A stretch of DNA of 64,000 nucleotides from Marthasterias glacialis (taxonomy: Eukaryota; Echinodermata; Asteroidea; Forcipulatida; Asteriidae): positions 7,079,047-7,143,046 of the forward strand of contig OU452221.1 of NCBI GenBank assembly GCA_911728455.2, written 5' to 3'. Made by a program: the position numbers and the translations under genes. Of the stretch, positions 31,301 to 39,786 are shown in pieces. Each line of letters begins with the position of its first letter. The first letter of the stretch is position 1. Below the pieces are notes generated by a model that saw nothing but the letters and a program-made list of their open reading frames with translations, was not told where the DNA came from and made no database searches.

Positions 31301-33027
31301 CTGCAAGGCATTGCCACAGCTTGAATGTTCCCCTGGTCTCTGCAGGTTGATTACTGACTTGATACCATGCCTGATAGGATAAATAGCATTTTTTTAATTT
31401 TAATTTTTTGGCTTTAAAAACATACAGAGTAGCACAAAATTGGGAATTAAAGACACTGAACAGGGTTGATAATTCGCTGTGTCGGTGCACCAAGGTCATA
31501 TCTCCCAAAGTTTACGTGAACGCAAGTTTTAGAATGACAAAAGGTCGTATCTCGCTTAAAATAACCCAAATGTACACACAAAGCCAACAGACGCTGAGAT
31601 ATGACGTTATTGCACAGAAGGCTTTCACGCGAGTTACAATTTTGTTGCACAATGGAGTTACGACCATGTTGTGCCGAGACAATGAATTATCAAAAATATA
31701 ATTTTGATAATTTTCAATCTGAAAGCTCACAAATTGGTATTTTCACACCAGTACAAATCCTCAAGAGAAATATTTTCAACTGAAAAACTGTCAAAGTTGA
31801 GAAAAAAAGCATTTGAAGACAAACTAGTCTTGTTGGTAAGACATCTTCTCTAGAATGGCGGGGGTTGTGGGTTCCAATCCCAACCGAGGAACAGGCCTTT
31901 GGATTTCTTTTCACAGGACTCGGGAAAGTACCGAGTATACAGTGCTTGACACACATGGGTGTAGGGGTAAAAAACACGAAAAATATTCTTTATCCTCGAT
32001 GCAAAAATTAACATCTATTCTAATGTTTGAATTACATACAAAGTTGAAGAAAAAGCATCAAAGATTCCCCAAATCATAAGTTGCTTATTTTGATTGCCGC
32101 AATTAAAATAAGCCCAATTAGAATGTGCACAAAATCTCTGACAAAACATGAACAACATTTCGTTGTCTTCATGAAAATATCACCATCATAGGATAGCTGA
32201 ATAGTGCATTCTGGGAAACAAGAGGATGCGAACATATTGACTCCTCCAAACGTGACATTTTTAAGGAAGAAAACAATAAGAAAATATAACAACTTACTTA
32301 ATAAATTGGTCCACGATGCCGAACTTCTCTAGGGCTTCCGATGACGGTCTTGCCATTGCTAAAATATTGTCACCAACCCTAAGCACCAAACAGAACGTTT
32401 TCATTAGAAACTTATTCATAAATACCCAAGACAGTTTAGGCATTCCCATTGGTTGAAAGGTGGTCACATGACTGTGTTTACCTGGCATTAAACGGCTGAT
32501 AAAGACAAGACTGGAAGTGGAGCTGTTTAAGACCGGTTATTTTAGTCTGGTTTCCTGATTTGATACTGTAACACTAGAAAACGTATATGAAAAGGCGCGA
32601 AACAGACCCATAGTGCAAAGCAGAGCTCCTGAACGTAACATTATACATATCCAGCAATCATCATTGCAAAGTGAGCAAGGTTTGTTGTGTCGTTCTCAAT
32701 TTTTTTTTTACATTTTATTTCTGAACAATAAAAGGGCATTTATGAATGGGAATAAAAGAGTGAAATCCACCCCAGGTCTGAGGCTGTCGACCAAACTTAC
32801 CAAGAGGAATACAGCCCATCCAGGGCCATCTCATGCTCTGTCCACCTGGCTGGGTTATCATATTTGCAGTTCTTGCCCCCGCAGAACATGGCACACTGCC
32901 AGGGGCCTGGTGTAATCTGCCTGACGGTGTTCGACAGTTTGCCGTACTTAGCCGTGGGTCGTTGGATGGAGCTGATATGAGAGCCAGACTCCGAGGGGTG
33001 CTGGCTGTTGACTGAGGAAGACTTCAT
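18692..33027 (-). CDS. PTPDC1: Protein tyrosine phosphatase domain-containing protein 1 (PTPDC1-like)
   Basis: Twelve exons splice in consistent phase into exactly 781 codons including the stop; human PTPDC1 is 754 residues. The N-terminal region has CGGKNCKYDNPARWTEHEMA and then SSWVGDNILAMARPSSEALE, both diagnostic of the family. The dual-specificity phosphatase domain (about residues 70-240) has the general-acid loop FYNFGWDDYG (~144-153) and the P-loop HCHAGLGRTG with Cys180 (27133-27131) and Arg186 (27115-27113). A long Ser-rich linker fills ~300-490. A conserved helical C-terminal block contains DPFVLSLLLWSWLEHL. Exons (minus strand): 33027-32801, 32378-32298, 31370-31255, 28920-28820, 27145-27030, 26403-26314, 25411-25312, 24482-23829, 23458-23429, 22764-22663, 21263-21174, 19327-18692. 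PTPDC1 has been suggested to act in cilia; substrate unknown. Upstream noncoding exons were not found with certainty. Confidence 0.95.
19795..20259 (+). mobile_element. piggyBac-like MITE (family E), copy 1
   Basis: Ends TAACCAGTTGGCACCGGATG and GCGGCAACTGGTTAA, with TTAA intact on the right and GTAA on the left. The interior shares GGGTTTCTTTGTGCCAGCAG and GAGGCTTCCACCATTG with four other copies. No transposase frame. Confidence 0.8.
20450..20863. mobile_element. Inverted-repeat element with internal duplication
   Basis: TTGTTATTCCATGGTATTAG at the left is inverted as CTAATACCATGGTATAACAA at the right. Inside, a ~110-bp unit with GTCCATTACCTAGATCGT and TTCATCGTCCC is present twice in tandem (20549-20755). 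Confidence 0.75.
20865..21010. mobile_element. Near-perfect foldback element
   Basis: 146 bp. ACAATTGTTGTCTGCTGTGA pairs with TCACAGCAGACAACAATTGT, and GGTCCATGCTGTTTTGGACA with TGTCCAAAACAGCATGGACC. The loop is GCACCCTCGGCTTCGCCTCG, GC-rich against an AT-rich neighbourhood. Confidence 0.9.
21174..21263 (-). CDS. PTPDC1: PTPDC1 exon 11
   Basis: 30 codons, phase 0. KPFLSKADIKKLETDFDEDE then PAVAFKILNR. Corresponds to EPVITKEDVDMLVDRRADA in human PTPDC1. Confidence 0.93.
21865..22010 (+). mobile_element. SINE family 1, 3' fragment
   Basis: TGGCTGCAGATTGTGCCGCC and GGTCTCATAATTCAAACTTA match the 3' half of family 1. The tRNA head is absent. Confidence 0.65.
22117..22533 (-). mobile_element. 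SINE family 1, near full length
   Basis: On the minus strand it starts at the head (GTGCCGTGGCCGAGTGG, box B GGTTCGAGTCCCGG) and runs through the whole body to a (ATT)n tail at 22117-22130. About 415 bp; a good reference copy. Confidence 0.85.
22663..22764 (-). CDS. PTPDC1: PTPDC1 exon 10
   Basis: 34 codons, phase 0. STSAWEIVSTEEDPFVLSLL then LWSWLEHLQ. Human: GAWERICGERDPFILCSLMW. This is the conserved C-terminal block. Confidence 0.95.
23085..23330. repeat. Interspersed repeat family I
   Basis: Contains CCATTTTGTAGAACCAAATG and TTTGACTCCACAAAATGGCG plus AGGATAAGGAGCAATTCC. An inverted copy lies at 58300-58545 in a TTC41 intron. Confidence 0.65.
23429..23458 (-). CDS. PTPDC1: PTPDC1 exon 9 (30-nt microexon)
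   Basis: Ten codons, SVQRRVDSLQ, phase 0, between CCACCAG and CAG|GTGAGA. It could be skipped without a frameshift. It is supported by frame and splice sites only. Confidence 0.7.
23611..23789. mobile_element. MITE family A
   Basis: 179 bp with ends ACAGGCCTTACACTTCG and CGAAGCAATCAGGCCTGT. The interior has two GCCTTGGTGCCCTTGA blocks, giving it a partly self-repeating structure. Confidence 0.8.
23829..24482 (-). CDS. PTPDC1: PTPDC1 exon 8 (long linker)
   Basis: Phase 0 at both ends, 218 codons. It starts IVRVVCNRLSVLACCV (aligned to KIIHLVCKLL). The rest is low-complexity, Ser/Asn/Arg-rich and probably disordered (e.g. SIASSVSSSDDDRSV). Acceptor TTCTAG, donor CAG|GTAGGA. Confidence 0.9.
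24560..24685 (+). mobile_element. SINE family 2
   Basis: tRNA-like head AGATAGCTCTGTTGGTAGAG, box B AGGTTCAATTCGC, tail TCAATTTTTCTTTGTTCAAC. Shares its layout with 7808-7915. Confidence 0.6.
24960..25200. repeat. Interspersed repeat family H
   Basis: Holds GAAGATTGGTGCTGGTATGA and AGTAAGCTTTCAGACTG, also seen at 9460-9530, and the GTTACAACCGAAACTAAAAT block related to 13590-13640. Confidence 0.55.
25312..25411 (-). CDS. PTPDC1: PTPDC1 exon 7
   Basis: Phase 2 to 0. CDPCAYPFTLDQFLIRQKLM then LHGYEARELKYLPK. Human: QYLIRQRHLLHGYEARLLKH. Its acceptor lies about 10 nt from a tandem array. Confidence 0.93.
25421..26125. repeat. ~35-bp tandem array split by a SINE
   Basis: Units of type ACACAAACTGAAAAGTATAT plus CACGTGTAATA occur at 25421-25535 and 25825-26125. 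The gap is filled by the family 3 SINE at 25541. On the minus strand the array forms the 3' end of the intron before PTPDC1 exon 7. Confidence 0.85.
25541..25770 (-). mobile_element. SINE family 3 inside the tandem array
   Basis: Minus-strand copy. The tRNA-like head has box B GGGTTCGAATCCCACC, followed by CACAGGACTC-type body and the CATCGGTGTATGGG block. It interrupts an otherwise uniform tandem array. Confidence 0.8.
26314..26403 (-). CDS. PTPDC1: PTPDC1 exon 6
   Basis: Phase 2 to 2. RIGAIQTPGQIECCQQFAKF then LIPFRVVFSL. Aligns with PNSIQTRGQLLCVREFTQFL of human PTPDC1. Confidence 0.92.
26738..26985 (-). mobile_element. SINE family 1, diverged
   Basis: Minus strand: head GTAGTGGCCGAGCGGTCTAG, an unusual variable-arm segment, box B GGTTCAAATCCCGGCC, then the standard body (AGGACAAAGCAATTATGG region reversed). 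Confidence 0.7.
27030..27145 (-). CDS. PTPDC1: PTPDC1 exon 5 (catalytic P-loop)
   Basis: Phase 0 to 2. VAVHCHAGLGRTGVLIACYL then IYEQRMEGDNAIQFVREK. It contains the CX5R signature with Cys180 and Arg186. Confidence 0.97.
27181..27280. mobile_element. MITE family D, copy 2
   Basis: GGGTAGATTTCACAAAACTAG to CTTTGTGAAATCCACACC with ACTAGTCCTAACTC inside. Sister of 16760-16868. Family B sequence follows at 27288-27408. Confidence 0.8.
27288..27408. mobile_element. MITE family B, short copy
   Basis: GGGCCTAAACTTACAGAGCTG to CAGTTCTATGAAAGTGAGCCC, with GCTTAAGCA at the right. It directly abuts the family D element. Confidence 0.6.
27700..28419. repeat. 16-bp minisatellite, ~45 units
   Basis: 720 bp of GAGGAAGAGTCCTACA with few variants (CCC for CCT, GTTC, one AGAAAG). 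The unit is not a multiple of 3 and has no stop codon in this orientation, so it reads open for 284 codons. Because it lies inside a PTPDC1 intron, on the opposite strand, this is an artefact of the repeat. Confidence 0.95.
28820..28920 (-). CDS. PTPDC1: PTPDC1 exon 4 (acid loop)
   Basis: Phase 1 to 0. FFYNFGWDDYGIRSLPSILD then MVKVMSFALKQGK. The Asp residues after Trp149 sit where the WPD-type general acid is expected. Confidence 0.95.
29089..29428. mobile_element. TIR element in PTPDC1 intron
   Basis: CCAATGGTTGTAACTTTT...AAGTACCTGAAA is inverted as TTTCAGGTACTTTAAACAAA...GTTACAACAGTTGG. An inner pair, CTGAAAATGATTTGAGTTGA / TCAACTCAAATTATTTTCAG, makes it a long hairpin. Non-coding. Confidence 0.8.
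29631..29763. mobile_element. Foldback MITE (CCTGGTTCATACTTCAC)
   Basis: 133 bp. CCTGGTTCATACTTCAC pairs with GTGAAGTATGAACCAGG, and GCGAAGGCGAAGCGAATTTT with AAAATTCGCTTCGCCTTCCC. Confidence 0.85.
30790..30915 (-). mobile_element. SINE family 1, 3' fragment
   Basis: TGCTTTATCACACCCGAGGG and TACATAGCACCATGTAACTG match the 3' region of the copy at 22117. No head. Confidence 0.55.
30981..31140. repeat. G-rich inverted-repeat element
   Basis: GCGTAGCCAGGATT with G-runs and GGCACAGGGGGCA at the left, and GGCACGTGCCCCCCCTGTGG then CTACGTCGC at the right. A related G/C-run segment is at 2043-2115. Confidence 0.55.
31255..31370 (-). CDS. PTPDC1: PTPDC1 exon 3
   Basis: Phase 2 to 1. KHGIKSVINLQRPGEHSSCG then NALQSSGFSYEPQQFMEKD. 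Matches HGIKTIINLQRPGEHASCG of human PTPDC1. Confidence 0.95.
31690..32230. repeat. Repeat family H interrupted by a SINE
   Basis: ACCAGTACAAATCCTCAAGA and GAGAAATATTTTCAACTG align with 13505-13560. After the SINE the family continues with GAATGTGCACAAAATC and ATAGCTGAATAGTGCATTC. Confidence 0.6.
31823..32025 (+). mobile_element. SINE family 3
   Basis: Plus-strand copy: CTAGTCTTGTTGGTAAGACA, box B GGGTTCCAATCCC, CACAGGACTCGGGAAAGTAC, ACACACATGGGTGTAGGGG. Tail TTCTTTATCCTCGATGCA is shared with the fragment at 4090. Confidence 0.75.
32298..32378 (-). CDS. PTPDC1: PTPDC1 exon 2
   Basis: Phase 2 to 2. VGDNILAMARPSSEALEKFG then IVDQFI. Human: VTDNILAMARPSSELLEKYH. Confidence 0.95.
32801..33027 (-). 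CDS. PTPDC1: PTPDC1 first coding exon
   Basis: The ATG at 33027-33025 (AAG ATG A, purine at -3) is the first in-frame ATG after an in-frame TGA at 33117-33115. Residues 1-75 include CGGKNCKYDNPARWTEHEM. Donor TG|GTAAGT splits the Trp of SSW. Confidence 0.9.
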
Positions 33028-33138
33028 CTTGATGAGGATGGTGCACGCTGATTTAGGATGGGCGGGAGTCTTGGGGGATACTATTAAGAGCAGACAGCGC
33101 ACCACATTACCTGATCACAGCATCGTTATCTTGTATCC
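33028..33138 (-). promoter_or_regulatory. PTPDC1: PTPDC1 5' leader with two upstream ATGs
   Basis: If the acceptor CCCTACAG at 33146-33139 is used, the leader is 111 nt. It holds ATG CTG TGA (33123-33115) and an 8-codon ATG...TAA frame (33107-33084), both ending before the main ATG. A possible donor CAG|GTAATG at 33110 could make 33138-33111 a separate 28-nt leader exon. Confidence 0.45.
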
Positions 33139-34500
33139 CTGTAGGGAAAAAATGTAGAAGAAAACAACAGTTTTAGGAAAAGTTTTAGAAAATTTTGCTT
33201 TAAATAGCAAAAACAGGTTTCTAAGTCAAATTCTAGGGACAATACTTTTCCGTTTCTGCAGGTTTTGTTTTAATAAGTCGTCGTTCTTTGTTTTTTTTTA
33301 CTGGAAACTTTCCGTTTATAATTCCAACGGTACGACTGAAATCTGAGTGTTGTTTGACTAGGGCCAGTTGGTGACCTATGAAGGGAAGGTTTGCATTTTG
33401 CAGAAATGGAAAATCATTGGCTCCAAAACTCTGTGCAATGTCTATTGGTTTTCCAAATCGTTTTGGCTAGGCAAGTAAAAAGCTGTTGAGTTCAATTTAC
33501 CGCTAGCCAGATCCATGAACTTGGCCCACAAATCTACAAGTTACTTACAAAAGCCTAGCTGATCACAAAGTTGTATAAATAATTTATACAGAGTTGAAGA
33601 ACACGACTAGGGAGATGACCACTCAAGAGTCAAGATAAAAATTATTTTGAATGCTTGGCTTGGCAAGTTTTGTTTTTTTATTCTCAGCATTCATTTGTGC
33701 CACTTACGTACATGCAGCTTTGAATCAAACTGGTCTGTTCAACAGCATATAAAATTATCCACAGTCTCAGAGTAGATTGCAAATTTGCACACAGGTGTGC
33801 TGCCAATCGTAATCAACCTTGTATCTACTGCATGGAAAACAACAATCCAATCCCTTGTGCATCCAATCAAAACAGTGAGCTTCCACCACATCACTAATTA
33901 GATAAATGACATGCTCTCTGAACAATTTCCGTGTATGGAGATGACAGATCTAAAAACAGCTGAAATTGAACTCACCCACTGGTTAAAAACATGACCCACA
34001 TCTCTAAATTGCTCTCTGAAAATGCTGTCTCTCTGTTACATAAGTAGGAAGAGAGCTCTGCGGAGCTCACGCAAATGAGTCAATAAACACACAGTCTGAA
34101 GGAAACCACACTGAGATGATGGCCTGCCAACCAAGCAGGATGAAACGGGTTGCTATGACAACAGGAGTCTGGAAGGCTATAGTCTGATGTTCACTAGTAC
34201 AGTGATAATAAGTATCACTAGAGCCTGTGGCTTTTATTATTATGTTCACAATGTATGACACTGTACACTGTGTGTGCTGTGGGCAATACTCTCTTGGTTA
34301 TTTATTTAATGCGAGGCTGGCGTTCTACAGAGTCGTCCTCCAAGTGTTGTTTACTTCTGTGTTTATACACCAGGGTTGTCTTACATGAAGCGCCACTGTG
34401 TGCATTCAAAAGATATCAATAAATTGCCCCCGAGTCAACTCGCTCTCTCTCACGACAGGGATTGGTAAAATTTTTAAAAAGAAACATTCTTTATCCCTAA

Positions 34501-34980
34501 TGCAGGCCTAATACTTCATGCAGGCAACTGAGGCAACTGCCTCTCCATGCCCCCTGGTCATTGCCTTCATGCCCCTTGAAATGTTCCCTAATGCAGGCCT
34601 GATACTTCATGCAGGCAATGGAGGCAACTGCCTCTCCGTGCCCCCTGGGCCCAATTTCATAGAGCTGCTTAAGCACAAAAAATAGCCAAGCGCAGCTTAA
34701 TTATGCTTACCAAAATAAGGTTACCAGCTAAAATAGCATGTCATATGTACAATCTGTGACTGCTATCCTGTTTATTTTTGCTTAGCAGAAAATGTTTAAG
34801 CAATATTTTCTGCTTAAGCAGCTCTATGCAATTAGGCCCTGGTCATTGCCTTGATGCCCCTTGAAATGTTCCAGTAGAATTTTACATTTCCCTCACAGAG
34901 TTTCCCTTTACAAAGGAAAAACTGCCTTGCCCTTACAGCAACGGACTATCAGGCATGCTGGTGCCATTATTTCATCAATG
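34501..34980. mobile_element. MITE family A, duplicated 5' part, with nested MITE
   Basis: ATGCAGGCCTAATACTTCAT... occurs at 34501 and again at 34591, so the first ~90 bp is duplicated. The second copy breaks at CCCCCT (34646) and resumes at GGTCATTGCC (34841), then ends near GGACTATCAGGCATGC. The first copy shows the uninterrupted CCCCCTGGTCATTGCC site. Confidence 0.8.
34647..34839. mobile_element. MITE family B nested in family A
   Basis: GGGCCCAATTTCATAGAGCTG...CTTAAGCA to TGCTTAAGCAGCTCTATGCA then ATTAGGCCC. 193 bp, a clean copy with both ends. Confidence 0.85.
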
Positions 34981-35729
34981 ATACTGTTGGCCACTCGCAA
35001 CCAGGCATGCTCCGTGTTCTGGGTTTATAAAAAACATCTTATCTAGAATGCGGGGGTTGTACAACAAAACACTGAAAGCAGCTCTAAATGACCACAAGAT
35101 TTGACCACGGAGCATTTCACCTACTCAACAAAATGGGTCAGGTAAAGGCCGTTTTCCAAATTTCCCTTGTTCACACCCATTGCTATCATCTACAACAACA
35201 ATTTCAATTTAATTTTTTTTAAGTAAAAATATATGTAGTAAATTGTTTTTAAAAATTTTTTAGTAATAAATTGTTACCAGATAAGACACAAATCTGCAAA
35301 CACTTGCTATCATTCCTACAAGAAAACAATTATTTCAACTTAATTTTACATGTAGTATACAATTTGGAGATATTTTGACCGGAAAAGGGTAAAAAAAATC
35401 TTCAAAATTAGCCCGATTTTGGCATGGCATGTGACAATGGCATCTAGCAGTGGTTAATCGTGTTCTTATTGATTGACCTCTACTCTTGCTACTGTATACT
35501 CTACTCTCTGTTGTGTGTCATAAAATCAATATTTATGTGTATAAATAGCCTATATGGTTCGTGTTAATTTCCAACCCTGATAGTGCACATCGTCTTGAGA
35601 AAAAAAAGAATTTGTTGTTAATTTTTTTTTCTTATGATGATGATGTTCGACAGGCTTCACTTGGGCATCTGGAAGTGTCTTTTGAACAATACAGGACGTG
35701 GCGCCCAACACCTAAATCGGGCACTTCTT

Positions 35730-36055
35730 GGAAATGGTGGCTTGTAATAGCCGAGCAGTCTAGTGACTGGACTCAAGTTCTGGTGGCTAAGTCACTAAGG
35801 TGTGGGTTTGAATCCCCGTCATGACACTGTCCTTCAGAAAGACATTTAGAATGATAATTGTATCTCTTCACCCAAGGGGTAAATGGGTACCTGGATGGTT
35901 CTTGTGACTGTTTTAGCTCCACGCCCTACATACATGGCAGCACAGGCTGTATACTCCTCAGGGAGCTGAGATGGTTTAAAACCCTTAGGTGCATGTAAGT
36001 GATGTCCCGCAATTAACATATTAATCAAAGAGTCCTCCAGTCCTACCACCCACTA
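35730..36055 (+). mobile_element. tRNA-headed SINE, variant of family 1
   Basis: Head TAATAGCCGAGCAGTCTAG, box B GGGTTTGAATCCCC. The body then differs from family 1: GGGTAAATGGGTACCTGGAT and GGCTGTATACTCCTCAGGGA. The variant is shared in part with 50764-50905. Confidence 0.65.
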
Positions 36056-36354
36056 ATAAGCATATTTATATGAAAACAAGTAACAATATATACTTATTTT
36101 AAACCTAGCCTGTTCCAGACTGTTGCAAGACATCAAAAAAAGCCTTCTACAAAAAACAGATGGCTCCACTTATCTGAGGGGATTACCATAGATCTGGGTA
36201 GGTCTGGGAACTGACACCCCTTCTAAGATATGTGGGATGGTCCAGTCTATAGGATATCAAGGACTTTGACTCCCCCTCCCCCCCCCCCCATTGCACCTTG
36301 GAAAATAATATTATAAATAACTTTGATTAGTCAACACTTCTTAGGGAAAGGATT

Positions 36355-36977
36355 TTAACCAGTAGGTGCCGGATGACATGTGAACATGCAAATGTTTCCG
36401 CAGCCTGGAAACGGAAGCCGTGTTAAGACGCCATTGTGTAATATCGGAACACTGGAGCTAAGGTCGCCCAGACATTCCACTCCTGAGCGTGCACAGACCA
36501 CACACACGCCGTCTAATGCTTCGTTTCACCAACACAAAGACCCAAAAAGGTCTTGAATATTTGAGAATTTTCTCGCTATTGAGAGGTTGTTTTTGTGTCA
36601 TCCCCAATTCCAGGCCTTTTTCCTTTTGTTCCAAGAAGAGGATTACGAGGCGTCGCGAGGCTCCCACCATGGTTTATTCATTGTATTTCGGCTCAATGGA
36701 GGTAAGTCAGAATGAGCCAGGAATTAAGCCATGGTTCTGGGTTTAGTACCACTCATATGCTGTAGGCAACGGCCAATGTTTTGCAATTCACGGTGTGGGA
36801 ATTTGTCATTTTCTCAATCAAGAAAACAAAACGGAAGATCCAATAAAAAGAATCTTTGTTCTCTTGGCATTGTCAAGTCAGGGTTTCTTTGTACCAGTGT
36901 TACCCTCAAAGAAAAACAAAACCCGTCAAAAGGACGGGACTACAACAAAAAACAGAAACCCTGCGGCAACTGGTTAA
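36355..36977 (+). mobile_element. piggyBac-like MITE (family E), longest copy
   Basis: Flanked by TTAA on both sides: TTAACCAGTAGGTGCCGGAT and GCGGCAACTGGTTAA. 623 bp. The interior shares GGCTCCCACCATGGTTTATT-type and GGGTTTCTTTGTACCAG blocks with other copies. Confidence 0.85.
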
Positions 36978-37650
36978 GACATTGTTAAAACTTATCACAC
37001 AAGCGCGAGTGGAACATGGAAAAATATAGCGCGTCTGCGTCCTATATCCCCTGATATCTCCAGTCAACTGGAAGATAATACATGTACAACTTGAGCGTTA
37101 TTTGATGAAGAGCAAACCGTGCAATGCGCAAAGTTTAGAACGTCATTTTGCACTGTCCGTATACTGAGCGTGACACATGATACTCAAAATACTCAGAGTG
37201 CAATATAGACTACTGGGAGTATGATATGGAATCACACTCTCCCATTGAGCAATCTGATTGGAGGATTAGCGCATACTGGAAAATAAGTTACATTATAGGC
37301 CCTATATGTAAACATGTAGGTGTTATTTGAAAGCTCTTTTCTTCTCATCTATGTGATAAACAAACAAACCCAGTTTTGCACTTTGGCAAAAAGTGCCTGG
37401 CTTCCACACGGAGCATCACTCCGTACACATGATATGCTGCATATTCAATTTGTGCCTGAAGTGCAATGGTCGATTAGGTAATGGGCCTACCTCTTTGACT
37501 GGTCATGATTTGCTATTGTGAACAGACTAATATATTTGAAAAACATCAGCAGAGCAAAACAATAGTCAATTACAAAAAAGATATATAGCAATCTCTTACC
37601 TTTGATTCACTTTAGAACTACAGTACTTGCATGCACAAGATGTATAAACT

Positions 37651-37842
37651 TAAGGTTGTGTCACACGAGGCAATTTACTTCCAACCAGTTCCAGGCAATC
37701 TCCAATAAGAAAAAAATCATTCATGTTTCAGTTTTCTCATTACTCTCTTAGGGATAGTAAATAACAAGAACATGCAGTGCAGTTGGTTGCCTCCAGGTTG
37801 CCTGTAAAAATTGCCCCGTGTGACAACGTGACACAGCCTTAA
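37651..37842. mobile_element. TIR element (CTTAAGGTTGTGTCAC)
   Basis: AAGGTTGTGTCACACGAGGC is inverted as the block CGTGTGACAACGTGACACAG then CCTTAAG, and GGCAATTT with AAATTGCC further in. 192 bp. Confidence 0.75.
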
Positions 37843-38228
37843 GATGCAAAAATCACTCTGCTAGAATGCCTATTTCGCTGGCCAGACTGCTCTTCAGTCA
37901 TGTTTTACTCAATACGAGGATCAAATGTAAGAATATGATGCACTGAATAGAACGAGACAAATTAAGCTCCACCCCCTTGGTACATGTACACTAACTAATC
38001 ACAAGCAACAAAGTCCAAGAAAAGTCTGACCTGTTAAAATCCCATGAAACAATAATTTTGATTGCTATATTGTGAAATGCAACATGTCCTATGCAGTAGC
38101 TATGTGGGCATCGTTAATAGATCGTTAATAGACGTTAATGGGCATTGCTAATGTAAATAACAGGTATGTTGGGCAGGGCTTAATGGACCGGTCTATTGTA
38201 TCAAGAGATGAGACTGCAGTAACCTGGG

Positions 38229-38419
38229 ACCAATTTCATAAAGCCTGTTAGCACAGAAACATGCTAAGCACAGAAAAATCTTGCTTAGCAGAAACAGGTT
38301 ACCAGCCAACATTCCATTATGATTACACTGTTGCGACTGGTGCCCCACTCAATTTTGCTTAGCAAAGAAATTTGCTAAGCAGTATGTTCTGCTAAACAGC
38401 TTTATGAAATTGGCCCCTG
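38229..38419. mobile_element. MITE family B
   Basis: GGGACCAATTTCATAAAGCC to GCTTTATGAAATTGGCCCC, with CTAAGCACAG / CTTAGCAAAG repeats inside. A good reference copy. Confidence 0.85.
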
Positions 38420-38493
38420 GCCTGGGCAAATTACTCTTGAGGTAATGGAGAAAAATTGTGTATGGGATATCAAAGTATAATTTTGTTTTAGAA

Positions 38494-39284
38494 TAGACCG
38501 ATTGGGCGACCTACGTCACGTGACCCCTGTTGGGTAAAAAATGTAAACACACACCTTTCCTCCATAGGAAAGGGTGGTACAGTACACGATGATTAATGCA
38601 TTTAGTTTATTCGATCGAGGCTTTCTTTGCTCGAAATCTGTGAAAGATATTCCAGAGTTTGTCCAAAGACCTTCAAGTGGCTAAATAAAGCCAGAAAGGA
38701 CAGTTCCAGCAAGTCTTGAAAATTGCAAAAGTACCGTATAAATGTGCACGATGTGTACAGCGCATGACGGAACGTTAGGCCAGACGACCGCAATCACCAC
38801 ACACTTTTCAACACAAAAATTTCAAAGTTTTGAAGCTGAAATCCTCCAAAGAAATTGCTTTCCAAAACTGTGATTCCTTTGCCTATTTGAAATTCTGCAA
38901 GGCTAGGTATTAATGCTAACTTTTCCAACATTGTTTATCCTTTTTTACAGTGATTTAGGCCAACATTACAAACAAAATAACAGACGGGTGGCTACATATT
39001 AGTCGATCGACGCCGGTAGTGCATGGCTAAAAAAACCTCTTTTCAGAAGAATTCTGTTAAATAATGAAACAGAGATGTGATTTAAATTAATGCCTCACCA
39101 TACTACTTTAAATAAAGGGGCTTATTAACTAATTCATCACTTAACAAAAGTATAATCGACTGTTTTCGAACTCACTCTGTGTCACCGCCTATTTCTTTAC
39201 ACGTATTTTTTCACCAGCTGTATGACGTCATACCCGATAGGGGGTCACGTGATCGCATGTAAACATTGTCGCGCAATCGGTCTA
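38494..39284. mobile_element. TA-flanked TIR transposon remnant, 791 bp
   Basis: TAGACCGATTGGGCGACC and CGCGCAATCGGTCTA form inverted ends that extend through TCACGTGACCCC / GGGGTCACGTGA and ATGTAAACA. The interior has no transposase-like frame. Confidence 0.8.
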
Positions 39285-39361
39285 TTGCACGCCCAAGCTT
39301 AAAAAAACTGCAGTCCATACCCTTTTTTGCTGCCAGAGTTTGCCCTATCAGGCATTTGCCC

Positions 39362-39518
39362 TTAAAGACGCCCGCTCGTCGACTACCCGACGACTATCTT
39401 TGTGGCACGAAACGATCATGTACCCGTACATAGTTTACGTACAACGCGTGCACAGGTCAAGGGTGATCTTTCATGGCACTAATTTGGTTGTAGCGTGCTG
39501 ACGAGCGGGCGTCTTTAA
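39362..39518. mobile_element. MITE family G (TTAAAGACGC...GCGTCTTTAA)
   Basis: 157 bp. TTAAAGACGCCCGCTCGTC pairs with GACGAGCGGGCGTCTTTAA. The interior AACGATCATGTACCCGTACA and ACAACGCGTGC is shared with 53414-53562. Confidence 0.85.
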
Positions 39519-39786
39519 CTTTTTCAATGACTAGCCAGTGGGTCCAGTTAGCTTGTAGTTTAGCTACTCTGTCAGCTACTTCACTGGTCCATGATTTCAT
39601 ATTAAATATGGATGCTTTTCAACTTTGAAATAGCCAGCTGGTCCACTTGTAGGCAATTTTGACTGGTCCTTCAGTGTCTTAATCAACTAGCATTTGGCAA
39701 GCACACTGCAGCAGACCACTGTTTGCTGCTTTTGATGTAAAAGTTTTTTCTTTTAAATTGCTTCTTTCTAAAAGAAGTGTCATTCA

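Noticed and set aside
37591-37620. PTPDC1 5' noncoding exon with donor CAAAG|GTAAGAG on minus strand
   Set aside because: Strong donor-like site but no acceptor, promoter or transcript evidence; could be chance.
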